A stretch of 64,000 nt of DNA, from the NCBI GenBank assembly GCA_052103955.1, contig JBQELO010000008.1, forward strand, positions 1-64,000. The letters run 5' to 3'. Source of the stretch: Paenalcaligenes sp052103955. Lineage in GTDB: Bacteria > Pseudomonadota > Gammaproteobacteria > Burkholderiales > Burkholderiaceae_B. Numbering within the stretch: position 1 is the stretch's first letter; every line of letters begins with the position of its first letter. The notes under the pieces were generated by a model. It ran no database searches, was not told the origin of the DNA, and was given only the letters and a program-made list of their open reading frames with translations. Positions 43,906-52,981 of the stretch are shown here, one piece after another. The position numbers and the translations under genes were made by a program.

Positions 43906-43998
43906 CGCTAGCAATTACCTGTAGCAGTAGATCGTTAGTGTGGTGCTTAGCGTTATTAATGCCTGTTGCTACGTAAGATCATCATGCAAACGATATGA

Positions 43999-44026
43999 GG
44001 GCGGCGATTATTCGCTGCCCTTTTTT
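43999..44026 (+). terminator. Rho-independent terminator after the macro gene
   Basis: GGGCGGCGA (43999-44007) pairs with TCGCTGCCC (44012-44020), one G-T wobble, followed by six T's. It lies 90 bases after the macro-domain gene and abuts the stop of the convergent AraC gene. Confidence 0.8.
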
Positions 44027-45005
44027 ATGACTGTATAGCGCTGCATTTTTGTTGCAAGGTTACTGAGGGCCGTATCCCAAACTGCCGTTGATAATCAGCA
44101 GAAAATTGCCCTAAATGGCAAAAACCTGTTTGCAGTGCCAGCTCAGTAACGGTGGTGGATGTGGGGTCGGCATCCAGCAATAGTTGGTGTATGTGTTGTA
44201 GCCGCTGCTGTTTTACGTATTGCATGGGGCTTACTCCCACAAAGCTTTTAAAGCCGTTGTATAGACTGCTGCTACTAATGTCAGCTGCCGTGGCAATTTG
44301 GCTAATGGTAAGCGTTTGTTCTAGGTGTTGTGCGATATGGTCTTTGGCTTTTTTAATGGCGTGTGGGGTGATAGAGCCCGCCATTTGCAAAGGCTGGTTG
44401 TGTGGCCATAGCTCTAACAAGGTGGCTAAGAAGGTTTCTTCTAAGCGTTGTAGCGCGTCGGGGCGGTCAAAGAGTATTCCTTCTGAGGCTTCGGAAAATT
44501 GCCATTGCAGCATATGCCATAGACTATGTCCTGCGTCGTGTTGCAGTGAGAGCAGGGGCGAGAAATGCAGATTTCCTTGCAAGGGGCGTTGGTAATGTTG
44601 CTGAAAGAAGTGTTCTAGACGGCGTCTATTAATGCGTACAAAGAGCTTGTTGGTGGTGTCGGTGTGCTGCATATCGAACTCTTGTTCAGGGTTGATGATG
44701 GCAGCAACAGTCAGGCCGTAATCCAGACGTTGGTTATGCAGGTGCAATTGCTCTTTGCCGTGCACGGGTAGCTGTAGCAGGTAGAAGTCTTGCAGGGGTT
44801 CTGGGGCAATGTGTACGGTGGTGCCGTAACGCAGTCGCCCAAAGCCTAAATGCGTACCCGCACGATAATACAGTTCGGTATTTAGGGCTTGTTTAGGGTT
44901 ACGAAGGTGCAGTTGATGGGCGCACAGTACTTGTGCAATATGCGATCGCACTTGCTCTGGGTCTGTAGAGCGTAACTGCTTATGGCGTTGCAGCGTGCTT
45001 TGCAT
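44025..45005 (-). CDS. AraC-family regulator with cupin sensor (copy 1)
   Basis: A 326-residue transcription regulator. The N-terminal AraC_binding_2 type cupin (LRYGTTVHIAPEPLQDFYLLQLP, AAIINPEQEFDM) would bind an effector, and the C-terminal pair of helix-turn-helix motifs (ISQIATAADISSSSLYNGFK; VTELALQTGFCHLGQFSADYQRQFG) binds DNA. It is divergent from the luciferase-like monooxygenase gene across a 226-base region with an inverted repeat at 45031-45049, so it likely controls that operon. It is similar in layout and sequence to the second AraC gene at 57776. ATG 45005 and GTG 45017 are both possible starts. Confidence 0.88.
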   Translation of the reverse strand: MQSTLQRHKQLRSTDPEQVRSHIAQVLCAHQLHLRNPKQALNTELYYRAGTHLGFGRLRYGTTVHIAPEPLQDFYLLQLPVHGKEQLHLHNQRLDYGLTVAAIINPEQEFDMQHTDTTNKLFVRINRRRLEHFFQQHYQRPLQGNLHFSPLLSLQHDAGHSLWHMLQWQFSEASEGILFDRPDALQRLEETFLATLLELWPHNQPLQMAGSITPHAIKKAKDHIAQHLEQTLTISQIATAADISSSSLYNGFKSFVGVSPMQYVKQQRLQHIHQLLLDADPTSTTVTELALQTGFCHLGQFSADYQRQFGIRPSVTLQQKCSAIQS

Positions 45006-45030
45006 AATGGGCACCACCCGTAATCCACGA

Positions 45031-45049
45031 ATTTACTATAGTAGTAAAT
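45031..45049. promoter_or_regulatory. Perfect inverted repeat in the AraC-monooxygenase intergenic region
   Basis: ATTTACTA (45031-45038) and TAGTAAAT (45042-45049) are exact reverse complements three bases apart. The repeat lies 26 bases before the AraC start and is a candidate operator or autoregulatory site. Confidence 0.5.
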
Positions 45050-45062
45050 AGTTTATATATAA
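45048..45062 (+). promoter_or_regulatory. AraC-region motif, copy 1
   Basis: ATAGTTTATATATAA at this position matches ATAGTTTAGTTATAA on the minus strand at 57685-57699 in 13 of 15 bases, each preceded by AGTAG. Both copies read away from an AraC gene and towards an oxidoreductase gene. It may be a regulator half-site or an extended promoter element. Confidence 0.45.
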
Positions 45063-45231
45063 CCTATTGGTGTATTCACGTAGTGATGCGGGGAAGCGCT
45101 GCACCGCTGGTTTTCCCTAGCGTAGTTTTCTGTGTTTTTTAGATAGTGCTGAAGTTTCTTGATAGCGGTTGGTGGGCGAGATTCCTAGAATTTCATTCAG
45201 TCATAAAGCAAATCGCTCATAGGAGACAACC

Positions 45232-46320
45232 ATGAATCAGAATAGTTTGCTGGAAAGTAAGCACTTTCTACTCGGCACCTTTGCCAGTAATTGCGGTGGC
45301 GGGATGACCGTATCTACACTGCCCGACCGTTGGCAAGCCACGTGGGAAAACAACCTTAAACTCGCTAAGTTGCTAGACGATGCGGGCATAGACTTTATGC
45401 TGCCTATCGCGCGTTGGGTGGGCTACCGTGGGGAAACCGATTTTCATGGTTATGTATTAGAAACTGTCACCTGGGCCACAGCGTTGCTGGCGCATACAAA
45501 AAACATCAACATTTTCGCGACTGTGCACACGGTAGCGAATCACCCCGTAGTGGTGGCAAAACAAATTGCTACCATGGCACAAATGAGCGGTAACCGTGTG
45601 GGACTAAATATCGTCGCAGGTTGGAATAAGCCTGAATACGATGCGCTGGGCTTGGACCTGCCTAATGATCACGAAACTCGCTACGGTTACGCGCAAGAGT
45701 GGTTTGATGTGGTGCGTAAACTGTGGGATCACGACGGCCGTTTTGATTGGGAAGGCAATTACTTCAACTTGCACCAAGTGCACGGTGACCCGCGCCCCGA
45801 TTGCCACCCACCTATTTTTAATGCCGCAGGTTCTGGGCAAGGCCGTGATTTTGCGAGTCAAAATGCCGACTTCTTGTTTACGCCAGCCATGGAGCTAGAG
45901 CGTTCACGCAAAGAAGTGGCTGAGCTTAAACAAAAAGCCGAAGAAAAAGGCCGTAACGTAGGGGTAATGACCTTTTCGCACGTAATTTGTAGGCCCACGC
46001 AAGCCGAGGCTGATGCGCAATGGCAGCGTATGTTAGATAACGCCGATGAAGGGGCGGTAGAAAACTTGGTGAATTTGCAGTTTGCCCATGCCCATTCTTT
46101 CCCACACGAACTGCTGGCACAAATACGTGAACGCATGACAGTAGGGCATGGTGGTTTCCCCTTAGTGGGAACGCCCGAGCGTGTGGCAGATTTGATCTGT
46201 GCTTTGCATGATGCTGGTTTTAGAGGCACCACATTATCGTTCTTTGATTATGCCAAAGAGTTTCCGTATTTCCGCGATGAGGTATTGCCCCTGCTGCGTG
46301 CACGAGGCATACGTCCTTAA
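45232..46320 (+). CDS. Luciferase-like FMN-dependent monooxygenase (RutA/DszA type)
   Basis: A 362-residue TIM-barrel monooxygenase that would use reduced FMN from a partner flavin reductase (a candidate is encoded at 57001). ATG 45232 follows AGGAGAC. It has the RutA-like order of motifs: AGIDFMLPIARWVGYRG, INIFATVHTVANHPVVVAKQ, GNRVGLNIVAGWNKPEY, YAQEWFDVVRKLW, PPIFNAAGSGQGRDFA and PLVGTPERVADLICA. RutA opens the uracil ring, DszA and relatives cleave heterocycles; the substrate here cannot be read. It begins the accessory region with its own AraC regulator. Confidence 0.88.
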   Translation: MNQNSLLESKHFLLGTFASNCGGGMTVSTLPDRWQATWENNLKLAKLLDDAGIDFMLPIARWVGYRGETDFHGYVLETVTWATALLAHTKNINIFATVHTVANHPVVVAKQIATMAQMSGNRVGLNIVAGWNKPEYDALGLDLPNDHETRYGYAQEWFDVVRKLWDHDGRFDWEGNYFNLHQVHGDPRPDCHPPIFNAAGSGQGRDFASQNADFLFTPAMELERSRKEVAELKQKAEEKGRNVGVMTFSHVICRPTQAEADAQWQRMLDNADEGAVENLVNLQFAHAHSFPHELLAQIRERMTVGHGGFPLVGTPERVADLICALHDAGFRGTTLSFFDYAKEFPYFRDEVLPLLRARGIRP

Positions 46321-46682
46321 TTGGCAGGGCAAGTTTAGCCCCTTGCTATCTACGGTGGTCTAAGCGTATTCCAGAAACTGTAACGTCTGCGAGTTGCTGT
46401 TGTTGTCACGCAGGCGTTGCCGTTTTTTTCGCAGTATTAGTAATCAGAAATGGTTATTGATACTGCATTTTTTTTGTCTGCAAATAAAGTATTAGGGCTT
46501 TCACCAATTACGCATATTTAGTTTAGAAATGAATAATACACAAGTAAACATTGCCAGAGTGACACGTTAGGCTTGGCTCTTTGTAAGAGTAACAGGGCAA
46601 GCAGGATTTCTCATCATCGCATCAATTATTGATTCCCACATTGACTGGCCAGTGGTGGAAAAATCAGAATAAGGAGACATCA
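46321..46682 (+). other. Long intergenic region before the ABC importer
   Basis: This 362-base stretch holds no credible gene. It contains the monooxygenase terminator (46382-46429) and then an AT-rich tract up to about 46545 (with TTAGTTTAGAAATGAA near 46518, partly like the AraC-region motif) before the ribosome-binding site AAGGAGACATCA of the binding protein gene. A separate promoter for the importer operon probably lies here; no -35/-10 pair stands out. Confidence 0.5.
46382..46429 (+). terminator. Rho-independent terminator after the monooxygenase
   Basis: AACGTCTGCG (46382-46391) pairs with CGCAGGCGTT (46409-46418) with one G-T wobble, and GCCGTTTTTTT follows. It ends the monooxygenase transcript, so the importer genes need their own promoter. 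Confidence 0.75.
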
Positions 46683-47867
46683 ATGAATACATCAGTTTGG
46701 TTGGGCTTTGCTCCGCGCCGTTTAACAGTAGCGCTGTTGGCGGCTGGTGTCAGTATGTCAGCATGGGCAGATGATCCCGTTAAAGTGGGGATTGCGCTGG
46801 ATATTTCCGGCCCTTTTGCAGCTTCAGGTGCTGAAGCACGCGATGGTTTTGATTTGGCGATTGAAAAGCTGGGCAGCACTTTAGGTGGCAAGCCCGCAGA
46901 GTTCATCAAAACAGACTATGCCGGTAGCCCCGAGCAGGCTACACAGTTGGTGAACCGCTATTTACAGCGTGAAAAAATCGACATGTTTACGGGGCCTATC
47001 CCATCTAATGCGGCGTTGGCGGTAGCCCCTGCGTTATTCCGTGCCAAAGTACCGTTTTTGTCTAGTAACCCAGGCCCAAGCCAGTTTGCAGGCGAGCGTT
47101 GCAGTCCTTACTTCTTTGGTCAGTACCAGAACGATACCTACGATGAAGCCGGTGGTAAGTTAGCGAACGAAAAAGGCTACAGCAATGTGGTCATCATTGC
47201 GCCTAACTACCCAGCGGGTAAAGACCATTTGAACGGCTTTAAGCGTTTGTACGAAGGTGAAGTTCGCGATGAAATCTACACCAAAGTAGGCCAAATCGAT
47301 TACGCCGCCGAAATCGCGCAGATTCGTAGCCAAAAACCAGATGCCGTGTTCTTCTTCTTGCCCGGCACCATGGGCATCAACTTTGTGAAGCAGTATGTGG
47401 CAGGTGGTTTGCAAGACATTCCAATGATTGCTCCAGGCTTCTCGGCTGACCAAGACATTATTCCAGCGGTGGGCGATGCCATGCTGGGCGTACAGAACAC
47501 AGCGCACTGGGCGCATGATCTGCCATTACCAGCCAATACCGAGTTCGTCGCCGCCTTCCGCGAGAAGTACGACGGCCGTTATCCATCGGTATATGCGGCG
47601 ATGGCGTACGACACCATCATGGCCATGGACGCTGCAGTACGTGATGCGGGTGGCGCGCAAGACAAAGATGCCTTGGTCAAAGCCTTGGAAAACCCAAGTT
47701 ATGCATCAGTACGTGGTGACTTCACCTACGGCGCTAACCATTACCCCATCCAGAACTACTACGTACGTGTAGTAGAAAAAGATAGCGACGGTAACTTGAC
47801 GAACAAGTTGGTAGGTACGGTGCTAGAACAGCACCAAGATGCTTACGTTGCTCAATGCAAGATGTAA
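46683..47867 (+). CDS. ABC importer substrate-binding protein (branched-chain/aromatic type)
   Basis: A 394-residue periplasmic binding protein of the LivJ class I fold. ATG 46683 follows AAGGAGAC. Signal peptide LTVALLAAGVSMSAWA is cut near residue 29. KVGIALDISGPFAASGAEAR, FIKTDYAGSPEQATQLVNRYL and VVIIAPNYPAGKDHLNGFKRLY follow the LivJ pattern. In bacteria this family also carries aromatic acids (benzoate, phenylacetate). With a CoA ligase in the same operon, an aromatic acid is the likely cargo here. Confidence 0.9.
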   Translation: MNTSVWLGFAPRRLTVALLAAGVSMSAWADDPVKVGIALDISGPFAASGAEARDGFDLAIEKLGSTLGGKPAEFIKTDYAGSPEQATQLVNRYLQREKIDMFTGPIPSNAALAVAPALFRAKVPFLSSNPGPSQFAGERCSPYFFGQYQNDTYDEAGGKLANEKGYSNVVIIAPNYPAGKDHLNGFKRLYEGEVRDEIYTKVGQIDYAAEIAQIRSQKPDAVFFFLPGTMGINFVKQYVAGGLQDIPMIAPGFSADQDIIPAVGDAMLGVQNTAHWAHDLPLPANTEFVAAFREKYDGRYPSVYAAMAYDTIMAMDAAVRDAGGAQDKDALVKALENPSYASVRGDFTYGANHYPIQNYYVRVVEKDSDGNLTNKLVGTVLEQHQDAYVAQCKM

Positions 47868-47882
47868 GGAAAGGCGGTAAGC

Positions 47883-48803
47883 ATGAACGGGATCTTCATT
47901 ACTGAGCAATTGCTAAATGGGGTGGGGTTTGGCCTGATGCTGTTTTTGATTGCAGCAGGCCTGACCTTAGTCTTTGGCATTATGGATACCATGAACCTAG
48001 CCCACGGCTCGTTGTTCATGGTGGGTGCCTATGTGGCGGCACGTGTGCATGTGGCCAGTGGGTCTATGTGGTTGGCCTTAGCCGTCGCCATTGCCGCCAC
48101 GGTAGTGGTTGCTTGGGTGCTGGAGTTCCTGATCATGCGGCATTTGTACCGGCGCGATCACCTCGCGCAGGTGCTGGCTACATTCGGCATTATTTTGCTG
48201 GCCGATGATGCGGTAAAAGCTATCTGGGGTGCGGCGCCCATTATGGCGCCCATGCCAGAAGCGTTGTCCATGCCTATAGAACTCATTCCTGGTTTGCCCT
48301 ACCCAGCCTACCGATTAATGCTGTTGGCAGCGGGGCTGTTAGTGGCGGTGGCACTGTATGTATTGGTGAATCACACCCGTATAGGGATGCTGGTACGTGC
48401 GGGCGCGTCTAACCGTTCTATGGCCGAGTTTATGGGCGTGCGAGTCGGGCACATTTTCTCGTTCGTATTTCTGGTGGGAGCGGCATTAGCGGCGTTGGCC
48501 GGTGCCTTAATGGGCCCTATTAGTGCCGTACAAGTCGGGATGGGTGAATCCATCTTGATCCCTGCGTTGGTCATTATTGTGATTGGCGGCATAGGTTCGG
48601 TGCGCGGTGCCTTTGTGGCCTCGATGATTGTGGGCTTGGTCGATACATCAGGCCGTGCTTTCTTACCCCCTATTTTGCGCGAAATTCTTTCTCCCGCATT
48701 GGCAGCGGACTTGGCACCCGCTTTGGCTGGTATCGCGATGTACTTGCTGATGGCCATTGTGCTGACATTTAAACCCGCAGGGCTGTTCCCTGCGCGTGCC
48801 TGA
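47883..48803 (+). CDS. ABC importer permease (LivH-like)
   Basis: A 306-residue inner-membrane permease with about eight helices. It starts with ITEQLLNGVGFGLMLFLIAAGLTLVFGIMDTMNLAHGSLFM, the hallmark of LivH, and has the GASNRSMAEFMGVRVGHIF coupling loop and LIPALVIIVIGGIGSVRGAF. It lies 16 bases after the binding protein gene. Confidence 0.93.
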   Translation: MNGIFITEQLLNGVGFGLMLFLIAAGLTLVFGIMDTMNLAHGSLFMVGAYVAARVHVASGSMWLALAVAIAATVVVAWVLEFLIMRHLYRRDHLAQVLATFGIILLADDAVKAIWGAAPIMAPMPEALSMPIELIPGLPYPAYRLMLLAAGLLVAVALYVLVNHTRIGMLVRAGASNRSMAEFMGVRVGHIFSFVFLVGAALAALAGALMGPISAVQVGMGESILIPALVIIVIGGIGSVRGAFVASMIVGLVDTSGRAFLPPILREILSPALAADLAPALAGIAMYLLMAIVLTFKPAGLFPARA

Positions 48804-48816
48804 GGGAGACTACAAC

Positions 48817-49800
48817 ATGACTATTGCCATGACTTCAGAACAGGCTCAACCCGCTCAGCGCTCCAGCACTGCCGGGAAAGTATTTCCATGGTTGGTGTTT
48901 GCGATCTTAGCAGCGCTACCGTGGTTGCTACAGGCGCTAGAGCTGGACTATTACATTGGCTTTGTGAACCGCTTGCTCATCATGATGATGGCGGTGACTA
49001 GCTTGAACTTTATTTTGGGCTACGGTGGTTTGGTGGCCTTGGGGCATGCGGGTTTCATTGGCGTAGGGGCTTACACCGTCGTCGCCTGCGTAGAGGCTGG
49101 TTACAGCTCGGCATGGGCCGCCTGGCTGATGGCACTGGCTGTGTCGGGTGTGGCTGCGTTACTGATTGGCTTAGTGGCGCTGCGTACCCGTGGCGTGTAC
49201 TTCATCATGATTACGCTGGCTTTTGCTGAAATGCTGCATTACCTCGCGATGTCGCTGCGCATTTTTGGCGGAGATGATGGCTACAGCATCTACACACCGC
49301 TCTCCATGGGGGGCTGGTTAGACGATATGTCGTACGGCTTTTATGGCGTGGTATTGGTAATTGCTGCCTTGGTGTTTGCGCTAAATAGTCGTTTAGAAGT
49401 CTCTAAGTATGGCTATGCCTTAAAAGGCACCCGTGATAACGAAACCCGTATGGGCGCGCTAGGTTTCCCTGTATTTAGACTGCGTTTGGTGGCCTTTGCG
49501 GGGGCGGGTGCCGTAGCTGGTTTGTGTGGTGGTTTGCTGGCTAGCAACGACGGTTTTGTTAGCCCTTCGCTGATGCTATGGACACACTCTGCTGTGTTGA
49601 TTGTGATGGTGGTAATTGGTGGCGTAGGCAACCGCTGGGGCGGTGTGATTGGCGCTGGCGTGTGGTTGGTGCTGGAAGAAGTGCTGCGCATGTACACCGA
49701 TTACTGGCACTGGCCTATGGGCTTATTGCTGTTGTTTGTGGTCTTTGTGGCGCCTAAAGGTATTGCTGCATGGTTTGAAACAAAGGGGAAAACAGCATGA
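48817..49800 (+). CDS. ABC importer permease (LivM-like)
   Basis: A 327-residue permease. ATG 48817 follows GGGAGAC. It has NFILGYGGLVALGHAGFIGVGAYT, RTRGVYFIMITLAFAEMLHYLA, the coupling loop GTRDNETRMGALGFPVFRLRL and VVIGGVGNRWGGVIGAGVWL. It overlaps the first ATPase gene by four bases (ATGA) and completes the membrane part with LivH. Confidence 0.93.
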   Translation: MTIAMTSEQAQPAQRSSTAGKVFPWLVFAILAALPWLLQALELDYYIGFVNRLLIMMMAVTSLNFILGYGGLVALGHAGFIGVGAYTVVACVEAGYSSAWAAWLMALAVSGVAALLIGLVALRTRGVYFIMITLAFAEMLHYLAMSLRIFGGDDGYSIYTPLSMGGWLDDMSYGFYGVVLVIAALVFALNSRLEVSKYGYALKGTRDNETRMGALGFPVFRLRLVAFAGAGAVAGLCGGLLASNDGFVSPSLMLWTHSAVLIVMVVIGGVGNRWGGVIGAGVWLVLEEVLRMYTDYWHWPMGLLLLFVVFVAPKGIAAWFETKGKTA

Positions 49801-50561
49801 GTTTGTTCAAAACCGAAGGGGTAGTAAAACGCTTTGGCGGTTTGCTGGCTACAGACAATGTGTCGTTAACCGTTGAAAAAGGCGAAATTCACGCGTTGAT
49901 TGGGCCTAACGGTGCGGGTAAATCCACCTTGGTTAACCTGATCTCTGGCTTGATTCCTGCCGATCAGGGCCGCACTGTGCTAGATGGCAAAGACATTACT
50001 GGCATGCCTTCGCATCTACGCGTACGCGCTGGGATGGCACGTTGCTTTCAGGTGACCAATATCTTTAGGCAAGACACGGTGCTGAACAACCTGATGCTGG
50101 CCGTACAGGCACATGCCGGTACTAGCTTTAGGTTTTTGTCACGTCGCTCTAACGAGTTACTGCTGCAAGAGCATGCCGAGCAATTGGCCGCGAAGTTAGA
50201 CCTTAGCCAGCATTTGCACCGCATTGCAGGCACCTTGCCGCATGGTGTGCAACGTAAGTTGGACGTGGCGTTAGCCTTGGCGTCACGCCCTAAATTGTTG
50301 CTGTTGGATGAACCCATGGCAGGTATGGGGCCAGAAGACTCCTTGCAAATGGTGGGCATTATTCGCGAACTGCGTAAAGAAACCACCATCTTGTTAATTG
50401 AGCACGATATGGATGCCGTATTTCAGTTGGCCGACCGTATTTCCGTACTGGTGTATGGCCGCATATTGACCTCTGGTACTGCTGAAGAAATACGTAATCA
50501 CCCGCAGGTACAAGAAGTGTATTTGGGTACAGAAGACGACGCAGTGGAGGCAATGGTATGA
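49797..50561 (+). CDS. ABC importer ATPase (LivG-like)
   Basis: A 254-residue ATPase of the branched-chain amino acid type. Walker A LIGPNGAGKSTLVNLISG, the LivG-specific MARCFQVTNIFRQDTVLNNL, signature-like LPHGVQRKLDVALALA, Walker B LLLLDEPMAGMGPEDS and H-loop LIEHDMDAVFQLADR are present. The Q/GVQR replaces the canonical LSGGQ (HGVQR), slightly degenerate. It overlaps LivF by four bases. Confidence 0.94.
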   Translation: MSLFKTEGVVKRFGGLLATDNVSLTVEKGEIHALIGPNGAGKSTLVNLISGLIPADQGRTVLDGKDITGMPSHLRVRAGMARCFQVTNIFRQDTVLNNLMLAVQAHAGTSFRFLSRRSNELLLQEHAEQLAAKLDLSQHLHRIAGTLPHGVQRKLDVALALASRPKLLLLDEPMAGMGPEDSLQMVGIIRELRKETTILLIEHDMDAVFQLADRISVLVYGRILTSGTAEEIRNHPQVQEVYLGTEDDAVEAMV

Positions 50562-51283
50562 GTGGCACAACTACTGGGACCTTACTGTCCTGCAAAAATG
50601 TAGAAGCGGGTTATGGCGCAAGCCAAGTCTTGTTTGGCGTAGGGCTGGACATACGTGAAGGCGAGGTGGTGACCCTGTTAGGGCGTAATGGCATGGGCAA
50701 AAGCACCACCATTAAAACCATTATTGGTGCCTTAAAACCCAAGGGTGGGGAGATCCACTTTGCGGGTGAAAAACTCAATGGCCTTAAAGCCGACTCTATT
50801 GCGCGTCGAGGTATTGCCATCGTGCCAGAAGGGCGCATGTGCTTTCCTAACCTTACGGTAGAAGAACACTTAATTGCCTTTGCTGATAACCGCAGCGGCC
50901 AGCAAGACCGTTGGACCTTAGACCGTATCTACTCGATTTTTCCTAGGCTTAAAGAACGTTACCGTAACTTGGGTAGCCAATTATCGGGTGGCGAACAGCA
51001 ATTGCTGGCCATTGGTAGAGCCTTGTCTACCAACCCCAAACTGCTGATTTTGGATGAAGCTACCGAAGGCTTGGCGCCCTTAGTGCGCGAAGAAATTTGG
51101 CGTTGTTTGGATATGTTGCGCGAAGCAGGCCAGACCATTCTGGTCGTGGATAAATATGTACAGCGATTGATTAGGCTGGCGGACCGACATGTGATCCTAG
51201 AAAAAGGGCACGTGGCGTGGCAGGGCTCGTCGGCAGAACTAGATAGCGATCGCAGTCTTTGGAAAACGTACCTGGGAGTATAA
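50558..51283 (+). CDS. ABC importer ATPase (LivF-like)
   Basis: A 241-residue ATPase. It has Walker A LLGRNGMGKSTTIKTIIG, the LivF-type GIAIVPEGRMCFPNLTVEEHL, signature LSGGEQQLLAIGRAL and Walker B LLILDEATEGLAPLVREEI with VDKYVQRLIRLADRHVI. The last motif has D-K where a His is usual in the H-loop (family LivF has H or Y). It ends 60 bases before the CoA ligase gene. Confidence 0.94.
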   Translation: MSGTTTGTLLSCKNVEAGYGASQVLFGVGLDIREGEVVTLLGRNGMGKSTTIKTIIGALKPKGGEIHFAGEKLNGLKADSIARRGIAIVPEGRMCFPNLTVEEHLIAFADNRSGQQDRWTLDRIYSIFPRLKERYRNLGSQLSGGEQQLLAIGRALSTNPKLLILDEATEGLAPLVREEIWRCLDMLREAGQTILVVDKYVQRLIRLADRHVILEKGHVAWQGSSAELDSDRSLWKTYLGV

Positions 51284-51343
51284 GCCGGGACGTTTGCAGG
51301 GCAGTGCGATGGTAAGATGACAAAAATAAGCAGGAGGAGACCT

Positions 51344-52966
51344 ATGTACAGTGCACACCAAGATACTTTTGCCCGCGATAACCTACCACCACGAGAATGG
51401 TGGCCAGAGTTACTGTTTGATTTGCCTGAGTATCAATTTCCAGAAAAACTGAACTGTGCCACAGAATTATTGGATAAACATGTAGCTGAAGGCAGAGGCG
51501 ACAGAGTATGTATACGCGCCGAAGGTTTGACGTGGACATACGCTGATTTACAAGAGAAAGCCAACCGCATTGCTAACGTGTTGGTGCAAAAAATGGGTTT
51601 GGTGCCCGGTAATCGTGTGCTGCTGCGTTCCGCCAATAACCCCATGTTGGTAGCGTGTTGGTTTGCGGTGATGAAGGCGGGCGGTATTGCCGTTACCACC
51701 ATGCCGCTGCTGCGTGTGAAAGAGCTCACGCCAGTTGTGTCGGTATCGCAATCTACCTATGCATTGTGTGATGCCGTGTTGGCGGAAGCGTTGGTTGAAG
51801 CACAAGAGCAAGAACCCGTACTGGAACATATTTTGTTCTACAACACCGATGCTGCAGATGGCTTGGAAGCCTTAATGGCGCAGGTGTCACCACAGTTTGA
51901 AAACGTAGACACTGCAGCGGAAGACAATTGCTTGTTTGGCTTTACCTCAGGCACCACCGGCATTCCTAAAGCCACCATGCATTTCCATCGTGATGTGATG
52001 GCGATTTGCAATGGCTGGGCCAAGCACATTTTGAAGCCTGTGGCCGATGATGTGTTTATTGGTAGCCCGCCGTTGGCTTTTACGTTTGGCTTGGGTGGTT
52101 TGGTGCTGTTTCCTATGAGTGTGGGGGCGAGCACGGTGCTGCTGGAAAAGAGCACTCCCGAACCGTTGCTGGCGGCAGTACAAGAGTTTGGTGCCACGAT
52201 TTTGTTCACGGCGCCTACGGCTTACCGCGTGCTAGCGGGGCATGGTGATGTGCTACGCAACGGCACATTGCGTAAGTGCGTATCGGCAGGTGAATCTTTG
52301 CCTGTGGCTACGCGCACTGCCTGGCGTGACGCCACGGGCATAGAGCTTATAGACGGTATTGGTGCCACCGAGATGCTGCATATTTTTATCTCGCACGATG
52401 AAAGCAATGTACGCCCCGGTGCAACGGGTAAGCCGGTACCGGGCTATAAAGCTGCGGTATTGGACGATAACGGTAATGAAGTGCCGCCGGGTACCGTAGG
52501 TCGTTTGGCTGTTAAAGGCCCTGTGGGTTGCCGTTACTTGGCGGATGACCGTCAAAAAGTGTACGTACAAAATGGTTGGAACGTGACCGGCGATGCTTAC
52601 GTCATGGATAAAGATGGTTATTTCTACTACCAGTCTCGCACAGACGATTTGATTATTTCGGCTGGCTACAATATTGCGGCCATCGAGGTAGAGGAAGTGC
52701 TATTGATGCACCCAGCAGTAGCTGAGTGTGCCGTAGTGGGGGTGGCCGACGAATTGCGTGGTCAAGTGGTAAAAGCCTTTGTAGTGCTACGTACCGGTAA
52801 CGAGGCTGGTGATGCCATGGTGAAAGCACTGCAAGACTTTGCTAAGCAAAATGCCGTGCCCTATAAATACCCACGTCAGGTGGTGTTTGTAGAAACCTTG
52901 CCACGTACGTCTACGGGTAAGTTGCAACGCTTTAGACTGCATACCGAAGCAGAAACCGTGTCCTAA
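51344..52966 (+). CDS. Benzoate/2-aminobenzoate-type CoA ligase
   Basis: A 540-residue AMP-forming acyl-CoA synthetase. ATG 51344 follows GGAGGAGAC. The N-terminus (DTFARDNLPPREWWPELLFD) is the signature of the benzoate/2-aminobenzoate-CoA ligase branch. Motifs: FGFTSGTTGIPKATMHFH (A3), AFTFGLGGLVLFPMSVG, IDGIGATEMLHIFIS (A5), YYQSRTDDLIISAGYNIA (A7-8) and RTSTGKLQRFRLH (A10 with the catalytic Lys). It would activate an aromatic acid for ring degradation. Substrate choice between benzoate, anthranilate and others cannot be made from sequence alone. Confidence 0.87.
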   Translation: MYSAHQDTFARDNLPPREWWPELLFDLPEYQFPEKLNCATELLDKHVAEGRGDRVCIRAEGLTWTYADLQEKANRIANVLVQKMGLVPGNRVLLRSANNPMLVACWFAVMKAGGIAVTTMPLLRVKELTPVVSVSQSTYALCDAVLAEALVEAQEQEPVLEHILFYNTDAADGLEALMAQVSPQFENVDTAAEDNCLFGFTSGTTGIPKATMHFHRDVMAICNGWAKHILKPVADDVFIGSPPLAFTFGLGGLVLFPMSVGASTVLLEKSTPEPLLAAVQEFGATILFTAPTAYRVLAGHGDVLRNGTLRKCVSAGESLPVATRTAWRDATGIELIDGIGATEMLHIFISHDESNVRPGATGKPVPGYKAAVLDDNGNEVPPGTVGRLAVKGPVGCRYLADDRQKVYVQNGWNVTGDAYVMDKDGYFYYQSRTDDLIISAGYNIAAIEVEEVLLMHPAVAECAVVGVADELRGQVVKAFVVLRTGNEAGDAMVKALQDFAKQNAVPYKYPRQVVFVETLPRTSTGKLQRFRLHTEAETVS

Positions 52967-52981
52967 TACGGCAGTAAGCGC

